64,000 bases of DNA from JAOPZW01 sp963789015. Lineage in GTDB: Bacteria > Actinomycetota > Thermoleophilia > Solirubrobacterales > Solirubrobacteraceae. Where the stretch lies: the NCBI GenBank assembly GCA_963789015.1, contig CAWBIU010000001.1, positions 1,860,001-1,924,000 of the forward strand, written 5' to 3'. The position numbers and the translations under genes were made by a program. The notes under the pieces are model-generated. The model worked only from the letters and a program-made list of their open reading frames with translations, did no database searches and was not told where the DNA came from. Shown one piece after another: positions 9,025 through 18,396 of the stretch (its first letter is position 1; each line of letters opens with the position of its first letter).

Positions 9025-9783
9025 ATGAGCGTGACGCGATCCTGGGACGGGGCGGAGTACGACCGCCTGTCGACGCCGATGGAGCGCCTCGGGCGCGAGG
9101 TGCTCGACCGCGTCGACCTGCGCGGCGGCGAGACCGTGCTCGACGCCGGCTGCGGCTCGGGGCGCCTGACCGAGGTGCTGCTCGAGCGGCTCCCGCGCGG
9201 CCGCGTGATCGGCGTCGACGCGTCGGCCTCGATGATCGACGCCGCGCGCGAGCGCCTCGGCGACCGCGCCGACCTGCGCGTCGCGGACCTCGCCGAGCTG
9301 GACCTCGGCGGCGAGCGCGTCGACCTCGTCTTCTCGACCGCGACGTTCCACTGGATCGCCGACCACGGGCGCCTGTTCACGGCGCTGCGCCGCGCGCTGC
9401 GCGACGGCGGCCGCCTCGTGGCCCAGTGCGGCGGCGCCGGCAACGTCGCCAACGCCGGCGCGGCGGCGCGCGCGGCGGGCGAGCAGGAGCCGTTCGCCGC
9501 CCACCTCGCCGGCTGGCCGGGACCGTGGAACTTCGCCACGCCGCAGGAGACCGAGCGCCGTCTGCACGACGCCGGCTTCCGCGATGTGCGCTGCGCGCTC
9601 GTGCCGCGCCCGGTGACCCCGGAGGACCCGCGCGCCTATCTCGCCGAGATCGTCCTCGGCGCGCACCTCGAGCGGTTGCCGGAGCCGCTGCGCGAGCCGT
9701 TCGTGGCGGATGTCGCCGCGCGCCTGGGCGAGCGCCCGACGATCGACTACGTGCGCCTGAACATCGACGCCACGGCCGCCTGA
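9025..9783 (+). CDS. Class I SAM-dependent methyltransferase (Tam-like)
   Basis: A 252-aa protein with the Rossmann methyltransferase motif I VLDAGCGSGRLTEVL (about residues 38-52), motif II acidic residue in VIGVDASASMIDAA, and motif IV-like LVFSTATFHWI. The last pattern resembles trans-aconitate methyltransferase and related small-molecule enzymes. The natural substrate is not deducible. There is no Shine-Dalgarno; the start lies 6 nt after a TANNNT box, so a leaderless mRNA is likely. It stands between the cox operon and mfd and has no obvious functional link to either. Confidence 0.8.
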   Translation: MSVTRSWDGAEYDRLSTPMERLGREVLDRVDLRGGETVLDAGCGSGRLTEVLLERLPRGRVIGVDASASMIDAARERLGDRADLRVADLAELDLGGERVDLVFSTATFHWIADHGRLFTALRRALRDGGRLVAQCGGAGNVANAGAAARAAGEQEPFAAHLAGWPGPWNFATPQETERRLHDAGFRDVRCALVPRPVTPEDPRAYLAEIVLGAHLERLPEPLREPFVADVAARLGERPTIDYVRLNIDATAA

Positions 9784-9885
9784 GCGACGTCCCGCGACGC
9801 CCGCCGGGACGGCCCGCAGGCGAGCGCTAGAGTCCAGACGAGGACAGGTCCGCGCGGCGCCCCGCGCGGCTCTTGTCGTGCCCGA

Positions 9886-12800
9886 ATGGCGCTCAGACCG
9901 CTCCTCCGACAGCTCCAAGACAGTCCCGACGGCGCCGCCCTCGCGCGCCGCGGCGGTCGCGCGTTCGTGTCGGCGTCGCTGCGCCCGTATCTCGTCGCCG
10001 CGCTGCTCGACGGCGTCGACGACGCGCTCGCGACCGGGCGCCCGGCGCTCGTCGTCGCCGGCGACGACCGTCAGGCCCGCGACCTCGCCGCCGACCTGCG
10101 CTACTGGCTGGCGCCGCGCCCGGTGCGCTTCTACCCGAGCCGCGGCGTGGCCTACGAGTCGCACCTGGCGCCGCCGCCCCACCTCGTCGGCCTGCGCGTC
10201 GCGGCGCTCGATGCCCTCCTCGCCGCCGCCGGCGACGACGAGACCGCCGAGCCGCCGGTCGTCGTCGTCTCGGCGGTCGCGCTCAGCGAGAAGGTGCCCG
10301 ACCCCGAGATGCGCCCGCACTCCTTCACGTTGCGCGTGGGCGAGCTGCTCGACCTCGACGAGGTCGGCAACGACCTCGTCGCCGCGGGCTACGAGCGCGT
10401 GGACCAGGTCGACGACCGAGGCCAGTTCGCGATCCGCGGCGGGCTGCTCGACGTCTTCCCCGCCACCGAGGACCGCGCCGTCCGCGTCGACATGTTCGAC
10501 ATCGAGATCGAGGCGATCCGCTGGTTCTCGACCTTCACCCAGCGCAGCCTGGGGGAGACGGACGAGGTCGAGATCGCCCCGGCGGCCGAGCTCGCCGCCG
10601 AGCACCGCGAGATGGCGGAGATCGCCGCGCTCGAGGACAGCGAGGACCGTCCCGACATCGCCGAGCTCCTGCCCGTCGACCGCTTCCACTCGTTCCTCGA
10701 TCTCGCGCCCGCGGGCGCGGCGGTGATCCTGGCCGCCGAGGAGGAGGTCGCCCCCGCGCTGGCCGACCACTGGCAGGACGTCTGCGCCGCGTTCCACGAC
10801 GACGACGCCCACCAGCTCTACGTCAAGCCCGACGCGATCACCGCCGCGCTCGACGAGCGCGCGCGCATCCGGCTGAGCTCGATCGCCGGCGACCAGGAGC
10901 TCGAGTTCCGCGCGCAGGCCGCCGACGTCGCCGCGCGCTCGCTGCGCGAGGCCGAGCCCGAGCTCGAGAAGCTCCTGCGCTCGGACTACCGGACGGTCGT
11001 GGCGTGGTCGCGGCGCGGCGACGGCGAGCGCGCCGCGTACAACCTCTCGCGCCTGCGCGCGACGTGGCTCAACGGCGAGCGCCCGCCGGCGCAGTCGCTG
11101 GGCTTCGCGCAGGCCAACCTGCGCGACGGCTTCATCGCCGCGGGCCTGCGGCTCGCCGTCATCCCCGAGCACCGCCTGTTCCGTCGCCGGCGCGCCGAGC
11201 GCCAGCGCCCGAGCGGTCGGGGCCGCCGCGGCGCGCTGCGCTCCTTCGCCGACCTGCGCACGGGCGACATCGTCGTCCACGAGGACCACGGCCTCGCCCG
11301 CTTCGCGGGCTTCGACACGAAGACCGTCGGCGGTGTCACGCGCGACTACCTGCAGCTCGAGTTCGCGGGCACCGACCGCGTCTTCATGCCCGTCGACCAG
11401 CTCGCCAAGATCACGCGCTACGTCGGCGCGGGCGGCGCGCACCCGCCGCTGAGCAAGCTCGGCGGCAAGTCGTGGGAGACGATGAAGGCGCGCGCGCGGC
11501 GCGCCGCCCAGGAGCTCGCGGGCGAGCTCATCAACCTCTACGCCGAGCGCCGCCGGCGCCCGGGCCACGGCTTTCCCGACGACTCCGAGTGGCTGCGCGA
11601 GTTCGAGGGCGCCTTCCCCTGGCAGGAGACGCCGGACCAGCGCGAGGCGATCGAGGCGGTCAAGGCCGACATGGAGCGCGACCAGCCGATGGACCGCCTG
11701 ATCTGCGGTGACGTCGGCTACGGCAAGACCGAGGTCGCGCTGCGCGCCGCGTTCAAGGCCGCCGACGACGGCAAGCAGGTGCTCGTCCTCGCGCCCACCA
11801 CGATCCTCGCCCAGCAGCACTTCGGGACCTTCTCCGAGCGCCTCAAGGACTACCCGTTCACGATCGAGCACGTCAGCCGCTTCCGCACGCCCAAGCAGCA
11901 GCGGGAGTCGGTCACGGCGTTCAACGAGGGCCGCGCCGACATCCTCATCGGCACCCACCGGCTGCTCGGCCGCGACCTGCGCGGCAAGGACATCGGGCTG
12001 ATCATCGTCGACGAGGAGCAGCGCTTCGGGGTCAAGCAGAAGGAGCTCCTGCGCCAGCTCAAGCTCAAGGTCGACGTCATCTCGATGAGCGCGACGCCGA
12101 TCCCGCGCACGCTGCAGATGTCGCTCGCCGGCCTGCGCGACATCAGCGTGATCGAGACGCCGCCCGAGGGTCGGCGACCGGTGAAGACCTATGTCGGCGA
12201 GTACGACGAGGAGCTCGTCCGCCAGGCGCTGGAGCGCGAGAAGGCGCGCGGCGGCCAGGCCTTCTTCGTCCACAACCGCGTCGAGACGATCGACGAGACG
12301 GCCGAGCGGCTGCGCGGCCTGTGCCCGGGCATCACCTTCGAGGTCGCCCACGGCCAGCTCGACGAGAAGGACCTCGAGGCGCGGATGATGAGCTTCCTGC
12401 GCGGCGAGTCCGACGTGCTCGTGGCCACGAGCATCATCGAGTCGGGCATCGACATCCCGCAGGCCAACACGCTGATCGTCGAGCGCGCCGACGTCTTCGG
12501 CCTCGCCCAGCTCTACCAGATCCGCGGGCGCGTGGGCCGCAGCCGCGAGCGCGCCTACGCGTACCTGCTCTATCCCAGCGCCGCCGTGCTGACCGAGGAG
12601 GCGACGAAGCGCCTCAGCGCGCTCAGCGACTACACCGAGCTCGGCGCCGGCTTCAAGATCGCGATGCGCGACCTCGAGATCCGCGGCGCCGGCAACCTGC
12701 TCGGCGACGAGCAGTCCGGCCACGTCGCGGCGCTCGGCTTCGAGCTGTACCTGAGCATGCTCGAGGAGGCCGTGCTGGCGGGCAGCGGCGACGGCGCGGG

Positions 12801-13257
12801 CGCCGACGAGCCCGAGCCCGTGCGCCTCGACGTCAACGTCGACGCCTACGTGCCCGCCGACTACATCCCCTACGAGCAGGCCAAGATCGACGTCCACCGG
12901 CGCATCGCGGCGTCGCGCGACGTGGGCGAGCTGGCGATGCTGCGCGACGAGCTCGAGGATCGCTTCGGCCCGATGCCCGACCCGCTGGCCAACCTCATCT
13001 CGCTCCAGCAGGCGCGCATCAAGCTCGGCGAGGCGGGCGCGCGCGCCGTCTCGTTCCGCGGCGGGCGCCTGGCCGTCACGCCGGTCGACCTCGACGCGGA
13101 GCGTGCGAGCCGGCTGAAGGAGCAGATCCCGGAGGCGCTCTACGAGCCGGGCAAGTCGCAGTTCAGCCTGCGCGTGCCCGACGATCCGCAGCAGCGCTTC
13201 CCGGCCGTGGTCCACGCTGCCAACGCGCTCCTCGAGGTGACACGACAGGCTGCATGA
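9886..13257 (+). CDS. mfd: Transcription-repair coupling factor Mfd
   Basis: A full-length 1123-aa Mfd. The order is: N-terminal UvrB-like damage-recognition region; CarD-like RNA polymerase-interacting domain (GDIVVHEDHGLARFAGF near residue 463); RecG-type translocase with Walker A GDVGYGKTE (G608 onward), DEEQ box (IIVDEEQRFG) and motif VI (QIRGRVGRS); then a TRCF C-terminal domain. It removes stalled RNA polymerase from lesions and recruits UvrA. A TAGAGT box at 9828-9833 could be the -10 element, giving a leader of about 45 nt with a GC-rich hairpin before the ATG. No motif loss was seen. Confidence 0.97.
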   Translation: MALRPLLRQLQDSPDGAALARRGGRAFVSASLRPYLVAALLDGVDDALATGRPALVVAGDDRQARDLAADLRYWLAPRPVRFYPSRGVAYESHLAPPPHLVGLRVAALDALLAAAGDDETAEPPVVVVSAVALSEKVPDPEMRPHSFTLRVGELLDLDEVGNDLVAAGYERVDQVDDRGQFAIRGGLLDVFPATEDRAVRVDMFDIEIEAIRWFSTFTQRSLGETDEVEIAPAAELAAEHREMAEIAALEDSEDRPDIAELLPVDRFHSFLDLAPAGAAVILAAEEEVAPALADHWQDVCAAFHDDDAHQLYVKPDAITAALDERARIRLSSIAGDQELEFRAQAADVAARSLREAEPELEKLLRSDYRTVVAWSRRGDGERAAYNLSRLRATWLNGERPPAQSLGFAQANLRDGFIAAGLRLAVIPEHRLFRRRRAERQRPSGRGRRGALRSFADLRTGDIVVHEDHGLARFAGFDTKTVGGVTRDYLQLEFAGTDRVFMPVDQLAKITRYVGAGGAHPPLSKLGGKSWETMKARARRAAQELAGELINLYAERRRRPGHGFPDDSEWLREFEGAFPWQETPDQREAIEAVKADMERDQPMDRLICGDVGYGKTEVALRAAFKAADDGKQVLVLAPTTILAQQHFGTFSERLKDYPFTIEHVSRFRTPKQQRESVTAFNEGRADILIGTHRLLGRDLRGKDIGLIIVDEEQRFGVKQKELLRQLKLKVDVISMSATPIPRTLQMSLAGLRDISVIETPPEGRRPVKTYVGEYDEELVRQALEREKARGGQAFFVHNRVETIDETAERLRGLCPGITFEVAHGQLDEKDLEARMMSFLRGESDVLVATSIIESGIDIPQANTLIVERADVFGLAQLYQIRGRVGRSRERAYAYLLYPSAAVLTEEATKRLSALSDYTELGAGFKIAMRDLEIRGAGNLLGDEQSGHVAALGFELYLSMLEEAVLAGSGDGAGADEPEPVRLDVNVDAYVPADYIPYEQAKIDVHRRIAASRDVGELAMLRDELEDRFGPMPDPLANLISLQQARIKLGEAGARAVSFRGGRLAVTPVDLDAERASRLKEQIPEALYEPGKSQFSLRVPDDPQQRFPAVVHAANALLEVTRQAA

Positions 13258-13263
13258 GCCGCT

Positions 13264-13289
13264 ACCCTGGCTCGAAAGCGACCCAGGGT
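13264..13289 (+). terminator. Stem-loop between mfd and the foldase gene
   Basis: ACCCTGG (13264-13270) pairs with CCAGGGT (13283-13289) across a 12-nt loop. It begins 7 nt after the mfd stop and is followed by a short T-containing stretch (TTTGTGTC). It may terminate mfd transcription or form part of the leader of the next gene. Confidence 0.45.
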
Positions 13290-13300
13290 TTGTGTCTCTC

Positions 13301-14506
13301 ATGTCTCGGAAGTTCCGTCTGGCGCTCGGCGCCTTTTTTGTTGTCCCCGCTCTCGCGCTCGGCGCGTGCGGTTCCGACGTCCCCGGCAACTCGGTGGTGA
13401 AGGTCGGCGACCAGTCGATCAAGAAGGCGACCTTCGATCACTGGATGGCGATCGCCGCGGTCGCCCAGGCCGGTCAGGCCTCCCAGTCGACGAGCGGGAC
13501 CCCGAAGGGCACCGTGCCCGACTCGCCGGAGTTCACGGCCTGCGTCGCGAACAAGCAGAAGACCGCCGCCAAGCCGGCCAAGGGGCAGCCGGACCCGACG
13601 GCGGCGCAGCTCAAGACGCAGTGCAAGCAGGAGTACGACACCCTCAAGAACCAGGTGCTCGAGTTCCTGATCCGCTCGACGTGGCTCGACAACGAGGCCG
13701 GCGAGCAGAACGTCAAGGTCACCGACAAGGAAGTCCAGAAGCAGATCGACCAGGCCAAGAAGCAGGCCTTCCCGAACAAGGGCGACTTCGAGAAGTTCCT
13801 CACCCAGTCGGGCCTGACCGAGGCCGACGTGTTCTTCCAGCAGCGCGGCCAGCTGCTCGAGCAGAAGATCACCTCGAAGGTGACCAAGAACAAGGACAAG
13901 GTCACCGACGCGCAGATCTCGCAGTACTACGAGAAGAACAAGAGCCGCTTCTCGCAGGCCGAGCGCCGTGACCTGCGGATCGTCCTGACCAAGACCAAGG
14001 CGCGTGCCGAGGCGGCCAAGCGCGCGCTCGAGTCGGGCGCGTCGTGGTCCAGCGTCGCCAAGCAGTACTCGGTCGACCAGGCCTCCAAGAACCAGGGCGG
14101 CAAGCTCGAGGGCGTCGCCAAGGGCCAGCAGGAGAAGGCGCTCGACACGGCGATCTTCGAGGCCGACAAGGGCAAGCTCATCGGACCGATCAAGACGCAG
14201 TTCGGTTACTACGTCATGGAGGTCACGAAGGTCACCGAGGCCAAGCAGCAGTCGCTCGACGACGCCAAGGACTCGATCCGCCAGATCGTCTCCAGCGAGA
14301 ACCAGCGCAAGGCGCTGGACACCTTCGGCAAGGACTACCGCAACCGCTGGAAGGACGCCACGAAGTGCAAGGACGGCTTCGTGACCCCCGACTGCGAGAA
14401 CGGGCCGAAGCAGGCGAGCACAACCGCGAACCAGCAGCAGCAGCCGCAGCCGCAGCAGCAGCAGACCGCTCCGGCGACGAGCACGCCGGGCACCACGGAG
14501 CCGTAG
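13301..14506 (+). CDS. PrsA/SurA-like parvulin-type peptidyl-prolyl isomerase lipoprotein
   Basis: Starting at ATG 13301 (a GTG at 13292 is also possible) the protein has a lipoprotein signal, KFRLALGAFF followed by a LGAC lipobox about residue 25. The mature part has a SurA_N-like helical region (residues 30-200). A parvulin rotamase domain follows at about residues 205-320 (RDLRIVLTKTKARAEAAK; KQYSVDQASKNQGGKL; FGYYVMEVTKV). A Gln-rich tail ends the protein. Such lipoproteins fold secreted proteins outside the membrane. It lies just upstream of two secreted FecR-like genes, which could be clients; that is speculation. A strong terminator follows at 14513-14539. Confidence 0.88.
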   Translation: MSRKFRLALGAFFVVPALALGACGSDVPGNSVVKVGDQSIKKATFDHWMAIAAVAQAGQASQSTSGTPKGTVPDSPEFTACVANKQKTAAKPAKGQPDPTAAQLKTQCKQEYDTLKNQVLEFLIRSTWLDNEAGEQNVKVTDKEVQKQIDQAKKQAFPNKGDFEKFLTQSGLTEADVFFQQRGQLLEQKITSKVTKNKDKVTDAQISQYYEKNKSRFSQAERRDLRIVLTKTKARAEAAKRALESGASWSSVAKQYSVDQASKNQGGKLEGVAKGQQEKALDTAIFEADKGKLIGPIKTQFGYYVMEVTKVTEAKQQSLDDAKDSIRQIVSSENQRKALDTFGKDYRNRWKDATKCKDGFVTPDCENGPKQASTTANQQQQPQPQQQQTAPATSTPGTTEP

Positions 14507-14512
14507 GGACGC

Positions 14513-14539
14513 GGCGCGGCCGGCACGCCCGGCCGCGCC
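14513..14539 (+). terminator. Intrinsic-type hairpin after the foldase gene
   Basis: GGCGCGGCCGG (14513-14523) pairs perfectly with CCGGCCGCGCC (14529-14539) around a 5-nt loop, seven bases after the stop codon. There is no U tract, as is common in high-GC actinobacteria. Confidence 0.65.
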
Positions 14540-14605
14540 TCGATCACCTGTCCGTTCGCCCTCGCCGGGCTGCACGACGGTGGATCCGCGGCCGACAACG
14601 GCGGT

Positions 14606-15457
14606 GTGACCAGCTTCCGGAGCATCGTCGTCGCCCTCGTCGCGGTCGCCTTCGTGCTCGCCCCGGCCACCGCCGTGGCGCGGGACAAGGACAAGGACAA
14701 GAAGGGCCCGCCGAGGATCACGCTGCCGATCCCGCTGCCCCCGCTGCCGATCCCGCTCCCGATCGTCGGCAAGAGGCCGGGGACGACCGGCACCGGGACC
14801 CAGCCGGGCACGGCGCCGGCTGCTCAGACGACGACGGGCACGACGCCGTCGACCACGCCGGCGACCACGACGCCGCCGACCGCCATCGCGCCGCCCGCCC
14901 CGCCGCAGATCGGGGTCTCGCTCGCCCTGACACCGGCCGCCGGTTCGGTCGCCGTGAAGCTTCCGGGCGGCCAGGGTTACGTCGATCTCAGCGCCGCGGG
15001 CTCCGTCCCGACGGGCTCCGTCATCGATGCGCGCAACGGCACGCTCGAGTTGAAGACCGCCGTGGACACCACCGGCGGGACCCAGACCGTGCGCCTCTGG
15101 GGGGCGGTCTTCGAGGTCCGCCAGTCCCCGTCCGGGCGCGGCATGACCGAGTTCCGCCTGCGTGGCGGGCGGCCCGCCGGCTGCCCGGGCGCCGGCGGCG
15201 CGGTCCGCGCGCGGGCCGCCAAGGCGCCGGCGGCCAAGCCCGCCGGTCTGTGGGCCAAGGACCGCAACGGGCGCTTCCGCACCCGTGGGCGCAACAGCGT
15301 GGCGACCGTCCGCGGCACGCGGTGGCTCACGCGCGAGACCTGCGCCGGTACGCTGACGAGGGTCACCGAAGGCACGGTCGCCGTGCGCGACGTGCGTCAC
15401 GGCAGGGCCGTGGTCGTTCGGGCCGGGCACAGCTACCTGGCGCGAGACCGCGGCTGA
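14606..15457 (+). CDS. Secreted FecR-like protein (paralog A)
   Basis: A 283-aa protein with a signal peptide (SIVVALVAVAFVLAPATAVA, cleavage after ATAVA) and a Lys/Asp then Pro/Thr-rich linker to about residue 105. A FecR-like beta domain follows (GSVAVKLPGGQGYVDLSAAG; GSVIDARNGTLELKTAV). The C-terminal module reads GRFRTRGRNSVATVRGT, then ETCAGTLTRVTEG and HSYLARDRG. Two cysteines in the second half could form a disulfide. The same C-terminal module is in the next gene. The start GTG at 14606 is the best available but no clear Shine-Dalgarno is visible. Function is unknown; FecR-type domains occur in signalling and in surface proteins. Confidence 0.7.
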   Translation: MTSFRSIVVALVAVAFVLAPATAVARDKDKDKKGPPRITLPIPLPPLPIPLPIVGKRPGTTGTGTQPGTAPAAQTTTGTTPSTTPATTTPPTAIAPPAPPQIGVSLALTPAAGSVAVKLPGGQGYVDLSAAGSVPTGSVIDARNGTLELKTAVDTTGGTQTVRLWGAVFEVRQSPSGRGMTEFRLRGGRPAGCPGAGGAVRARAAKAPAAKPAGLWAKDRNGRFRTRGRNSVATVRGTRWLTRETCAGTLTRVTEGTVAVRDVRHGRAVVVRAGHSYLARDRG

Positions 15458-15515
15458 GGGCGCCGCCGACGCGCCCGCCGCCGTTCGCCGTCGAACACCG
15501 ACCGTCCGACCAACC

Positions 15516-16574
15516 ATGCGCGACTCAAGCCAAACGTCACACACGCCGATGCGTTCTGTCGTGCACGCGATGACCCGACCCGTGACCCGTGCCGCGCTCG
15601 CCGCGCTGGCCGTCGCCCTGCTCGCCATCAGCCCGGCGATGGCCGACGACGACGACCGTGGCGGCTCGTCGAACGCCGCCGACGCGAGGGGCCTGCGGGT
15701 GGGCAACGTCGGGCCCACCTCGGCGACGCTGACCGCCGAGGTCGCGACGCACGGCCGGCCGACGGCCTACTCGTTCGCCTACGGCACGACCCAGAGCTTC
15801 ACCGGGCACGTCGACGGGATGCTCGCCGCGACCCCGGGCGTGCAGACGGTCAGCGTGACCGTCCAGGGCCTGGCCCCGAGCACCAAGTACTTCTACGGGA
15901 TCGTCGTCCGCAACTCGCAGGGCAGCGACTCCGACATCGGCTGGCCGCCGTTCAACACGCTCGCCGCGCCGGCCGCCCCGGCGCCGGTGGCGCCCGCGGT
16001 GCCCGCGGCCGCCCCGACGCCCGAGCTCGGCAAGTCCGCCGTCGTCGCGCCGGTCGAGGGCAACGTCAAGATCAAGGTCCCCGGCGCCGCGGCGTACGCC
16101 GACCTGGCGGCCGGCAGCTCCGTGCCCGTCGGCACGGTGGTCGACACCCGCGCCGGCGCCGTGGCGCTCACGAGCGCGCTGACCGGCGGGCGCACGCAGA
16201 CCGCCCAGGTCGGCGACGGGCTCTTCCAGGTCAAGCAGTCGCGCGGCGGCAAGGGCGTGACCGATCTCGTCCTCCGCGGCGGCGACTTCAGCGCCTGCGG
16301 CTCCTCGCGTGGCAACGCCCGCACCGCGGCGGCCAAGAAGGCCAGGAAGCCGCCGAGGCGCCGCCTGTGGGCTCGCGACAAGGGCGGTCGCTTCCGCACC
16401 CACGGGCGCAACAGCGTCGCGACGGTGCGCGGCACCCGCTGGGTGACGACCGACACCTGCGCCGGCACCCGCACCACCGTCACCGAGGGCGCGGTCTCCG
16501 TCCGCGACCTGCGCCGCAAGCGCACCGTCATCGTGCGCAAGGGCAAGAGCTACCTGGCGCGCGGGCGCCGCTGA
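15516..16574 (+). CDS. Secreted fibronectin III plus FecR-like protein (paralog B)
   Basis: A 352-aa protein. In-frame ATGs at 15549 and 15570 are also plausible starts; the last lies just before the signal peptide (RAALAALAVALLAISPAMA). After the signal a fibronectin type III-like domain spans about residues 58-150 (VGPTSATLTAEVATHGRPTA; GLAPSTKYFYGIVVRNSQG). Then come a Pro/Ala linker, a FecR-like domain (GNVKIKVPGAAAYADLAAG) and the shared end module (GRFRTHGRNSVATVRGTRW; KSYLARGRR). It is a tandem paralog of the preceding gene with an added FnIII domain. It probably sits at the cell surface. Eight bases separate it from the CHASE2 gene, suggesting co-expression. Confidence 0.7.
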   Translation: MRDSSQTSHTPMRSVVHAMTRPVTRAALAALAVALLAISPAMADDDDRGGSSNAADARGLRVGNVGPTSATLTAEVATHGRPTAYSFAYGTTQSFTGHVDGMLAATPGVQTVSVTVQGLAPSTKYFYGIVVRNSQGSDSDIGWPPFNTLAAPAAPAPVAPAVPAAAPTPELGKSAVVAPVEGNVKIKVPGAAAYADLAAGSSVPVGTVVDTRAGAVALTSALTGGRTQTAQVGDGLFQVKQSRGGKGVTDLVLRGGDFSACGSSRGNARTAAAKKARKPPRRRLWARDKGGRFRTHGRNSVATVRGTRWVTTDTCAGTRTTVTEGAVSVRDLRRKRTVIVRKGKSYLARGRR

Positions 16575-16581
16575 GCGACCG

Positions 16582-18396
16582 ATGGACCGGTCCTGGCCGG
16601 CGCGTCTGACGCGGGGCTCGCGACCGCCCGCGCACGTCATCGCCGTCGTCGCGGCCGGCCTGATCGCAGCGGTTCTCGGCGTTGCCGCCCACCTGGGCCA
16701 TCTGCTGCCGGGGGTCCGCAGCGACTCCGTCGCGCTGCGCTTCCAGGCCCGCGGCGCCCAGCTGACCGACGACCTCGTCGTCGTCGCCATCGACGACGTC
16801 ACCTTCTCCGATCTCGGGCAGCAGTGGCCGTTCCCGCGCTCGCTGCACGCGCGCGCGGTCGACCGCCTGCGCGAGGCGGGCGCCAAGACGATCGTCTACG
16901 ACGTCCAGTTCACCGAGGCCACGGAGGAGCGCGAGGACCTCGCCCTCTACGACGCGGTCGCCCGCGCGCGCAACGTCGTCCTGGCCACGAGCGAGACCGA
17001 CCGCCAGGGGCGCACGAACGTCCTCGGCGGCGACGAGAACCTGCGCGCCGCCGGCGCCGTGGCGGCGGCCAGCAACCTGCCGACCGGCCCGGGCGGCGTC
17101 TTCGAGCGCTTCACGCGCCAGGCGGTGGGGATCGACACGCTCGCCGTCGTGGCCGCGCGCCGCTCCGGCGGCCCGCGCCTGAAGCCGTCGGAGTTCGAGT
17201 CCGACGGAGCGTGGATCGACTACCGCGGCGGGCCGGGGACGATCCGCACCGTCTCCTTCTCGAACCTCGTCCGCGGGCGCGTTCCCGCGCGCGAGCTGCG
17301 TGGCAAGATCGTCGTCGTCGGCGCCACCGCGGCCTCGCTGCAGGACGTCCACGCGACGCCGGCCGCCAACGACCAGGTCATGGCCGGCGCCGAGATCCAG
17401 GCCAACGCGATCTGGACGGCGCTGCACCGCCTGCCGCTGCGCACCGCGCCGTGGTGGCTGGACATCCTGATGATCGTCGCGCTCGCCCTGGCGCCCGCCC
17501 TCGTGGGTCTGCGGGCGCGGCCACAGGCCGTCGCGCTGGTCGCGCCGCTGCTCGGCGTGCTGTGGCTGGCCGCGGCGCAGCTCGCCTTCGGCGCCGGGCT
17601 GATGGTCGACCTCGTGTGGCCGCTGGCCGCGCTCCTGATGGCCACCACCGGGACGGTCGCCGGGACCTACCTGGCCGAGCTCGGCGAGCGCCGCCGCGTG
17701 AGCGTCTACAACGAGCTGCTCGAGCGCCGCGTGCGCGAGCGCACCGAGGAGCTGCGCGAGACGCAGCTCGAGGTCGTCCGCCGCCTGGCGCTCGCCGCCG
17801 AGTCGCGCGACGGCGACACCGGCCAGCACATCGAGCGCATGAGCCGCCTGTGCGAGCGCCTCGCGCTGGCGATCGGCTGGACGCCGACCGAGGCCGAGCT
17901 GCTGCGCCACGCCGCCGCGCTGCACGACGTCGGCAAGATCGGCATCCCGGACCGCGTGCTGCTCAAGCCCGGCAAGCTGGACCCGGCGGAGCGCACGGTG
18001 ATGGAGACCCACGCCGCGAAGGGCGCCCGGCTGCTCGCCGACTCGCGCTCCGACCTGCTCCAGCTCGCCGAGGTCATCGCCCGCACGCACCACGAGCGCT
18101 GGGACGGCAGCGGCTACCCGGCCGGTCTGTCGGGCGAGGACATCCCGCTCGCCGGGCGCATCTGCGCGATCTGCGACGTCTACGACGCGCTCGTCTCCCC
18201 GCGCCCGTACAAGGACCCGTGGGCCGTCGACGCCGCCCTCGACGAGATCCGCCGCCAGAGCGGCAGCCAGTTCGACCCGCAGCTGGCCGAGATCTTCCTC
18301 GGGCTCGAGATGCACGCTTCCGCGCGCGGCACCTGGCCCGTGGGCGACCCGGCGCCCGCCGCCCGAGCCGCCGCGGCGTCACGGGCTCAGGGGTAG
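16582..18396 (+). CDS. CHASE2-HD-GYP cyclic-di-GMP phosphodiesterase
   Basis: A 604-aa membrane sensor. An N-terminal transmembrane helix is followed by an extracytoplasmic CHASE2 domain (VRSDSVALRFQARGAQLTDD; VVVAIDDVTFSDLG; KTIVYDVQF). Three transmembrane helices follow at about residues 290-360, then a short coiled coil (RRRVSVYNELLERRVRERTE). The C-terminal HD-GYP domain has HDVGKIGIPD (H448-D449), THHERWDGSGYP (GYP at 511-513) and CDVYDAL. All metal-binding signature residues seen are intact, so hydrolysis of c-di-GMP is expected. It likely senses an external signal; the adjacent secreted FecR/FnIII proteins are candidate partners by position only. The last 10 bp overlap the convergent gene on the minus strand. 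Confidence 0.92.
   Translation: MDRSWPARLTRGSRPPAHVIAVVAAGLIAAVLGVAAHLGHLLPGVRSDSVALRFQARGAQLTDDLVVVAIDDVTFSDLGQQWPFPRSLHARAVDRLREAGAKTIVYDVQFTEATEEREDLALYDAVARARNVVLATSETDRQGRTNVLGGDENLRAAGAVAAASNLPTGPGGVFERFTRQAVGIDTLAVVAARRSGGPRLKPSEFESDGAWIDYRGGPGTIRTVSFSNLVRGRVPARELRGKIVVVGATAASLQDVHATPAANDQVMAGAEIQANAIWTALHRLPLRTAPWWLDILMIVALALAPALVGLRARPQAVALVAPLLGVLWLAAAQLAFGAGLMVDLVWPLAALLMATTGTVAGTYLAELGERRRVSVYNELLERRVRERTEELRETQLEVVRRLALAAESRDGDTGQHIERMSRLCERLALAIGWTPTEAELLRHAAALHDVGKIGIPDRVLLKPGKLDPAERTVMETHAAKGARLLADSRSDLLQLAEVIARTHHERWDGSGYPAGLSGEDIPLAGRICAICDVYDALVSPRPYKDPWAVDAALDEIRRQSGSQFDPQLAEIFLGLEMHASARGTWPVGDPAPAARAAAASRAQG

Noticed and set aside
7993..13422. A 1809-aa open frame on the minus strand opposite coxG, the methyltransferase and mfd
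   Set aside because: It is a GC-bias shadow: composition is Arg/Ala/Gly/Val-rich with no domain, and the plus strand carries complete recognised proteins over the same interval.
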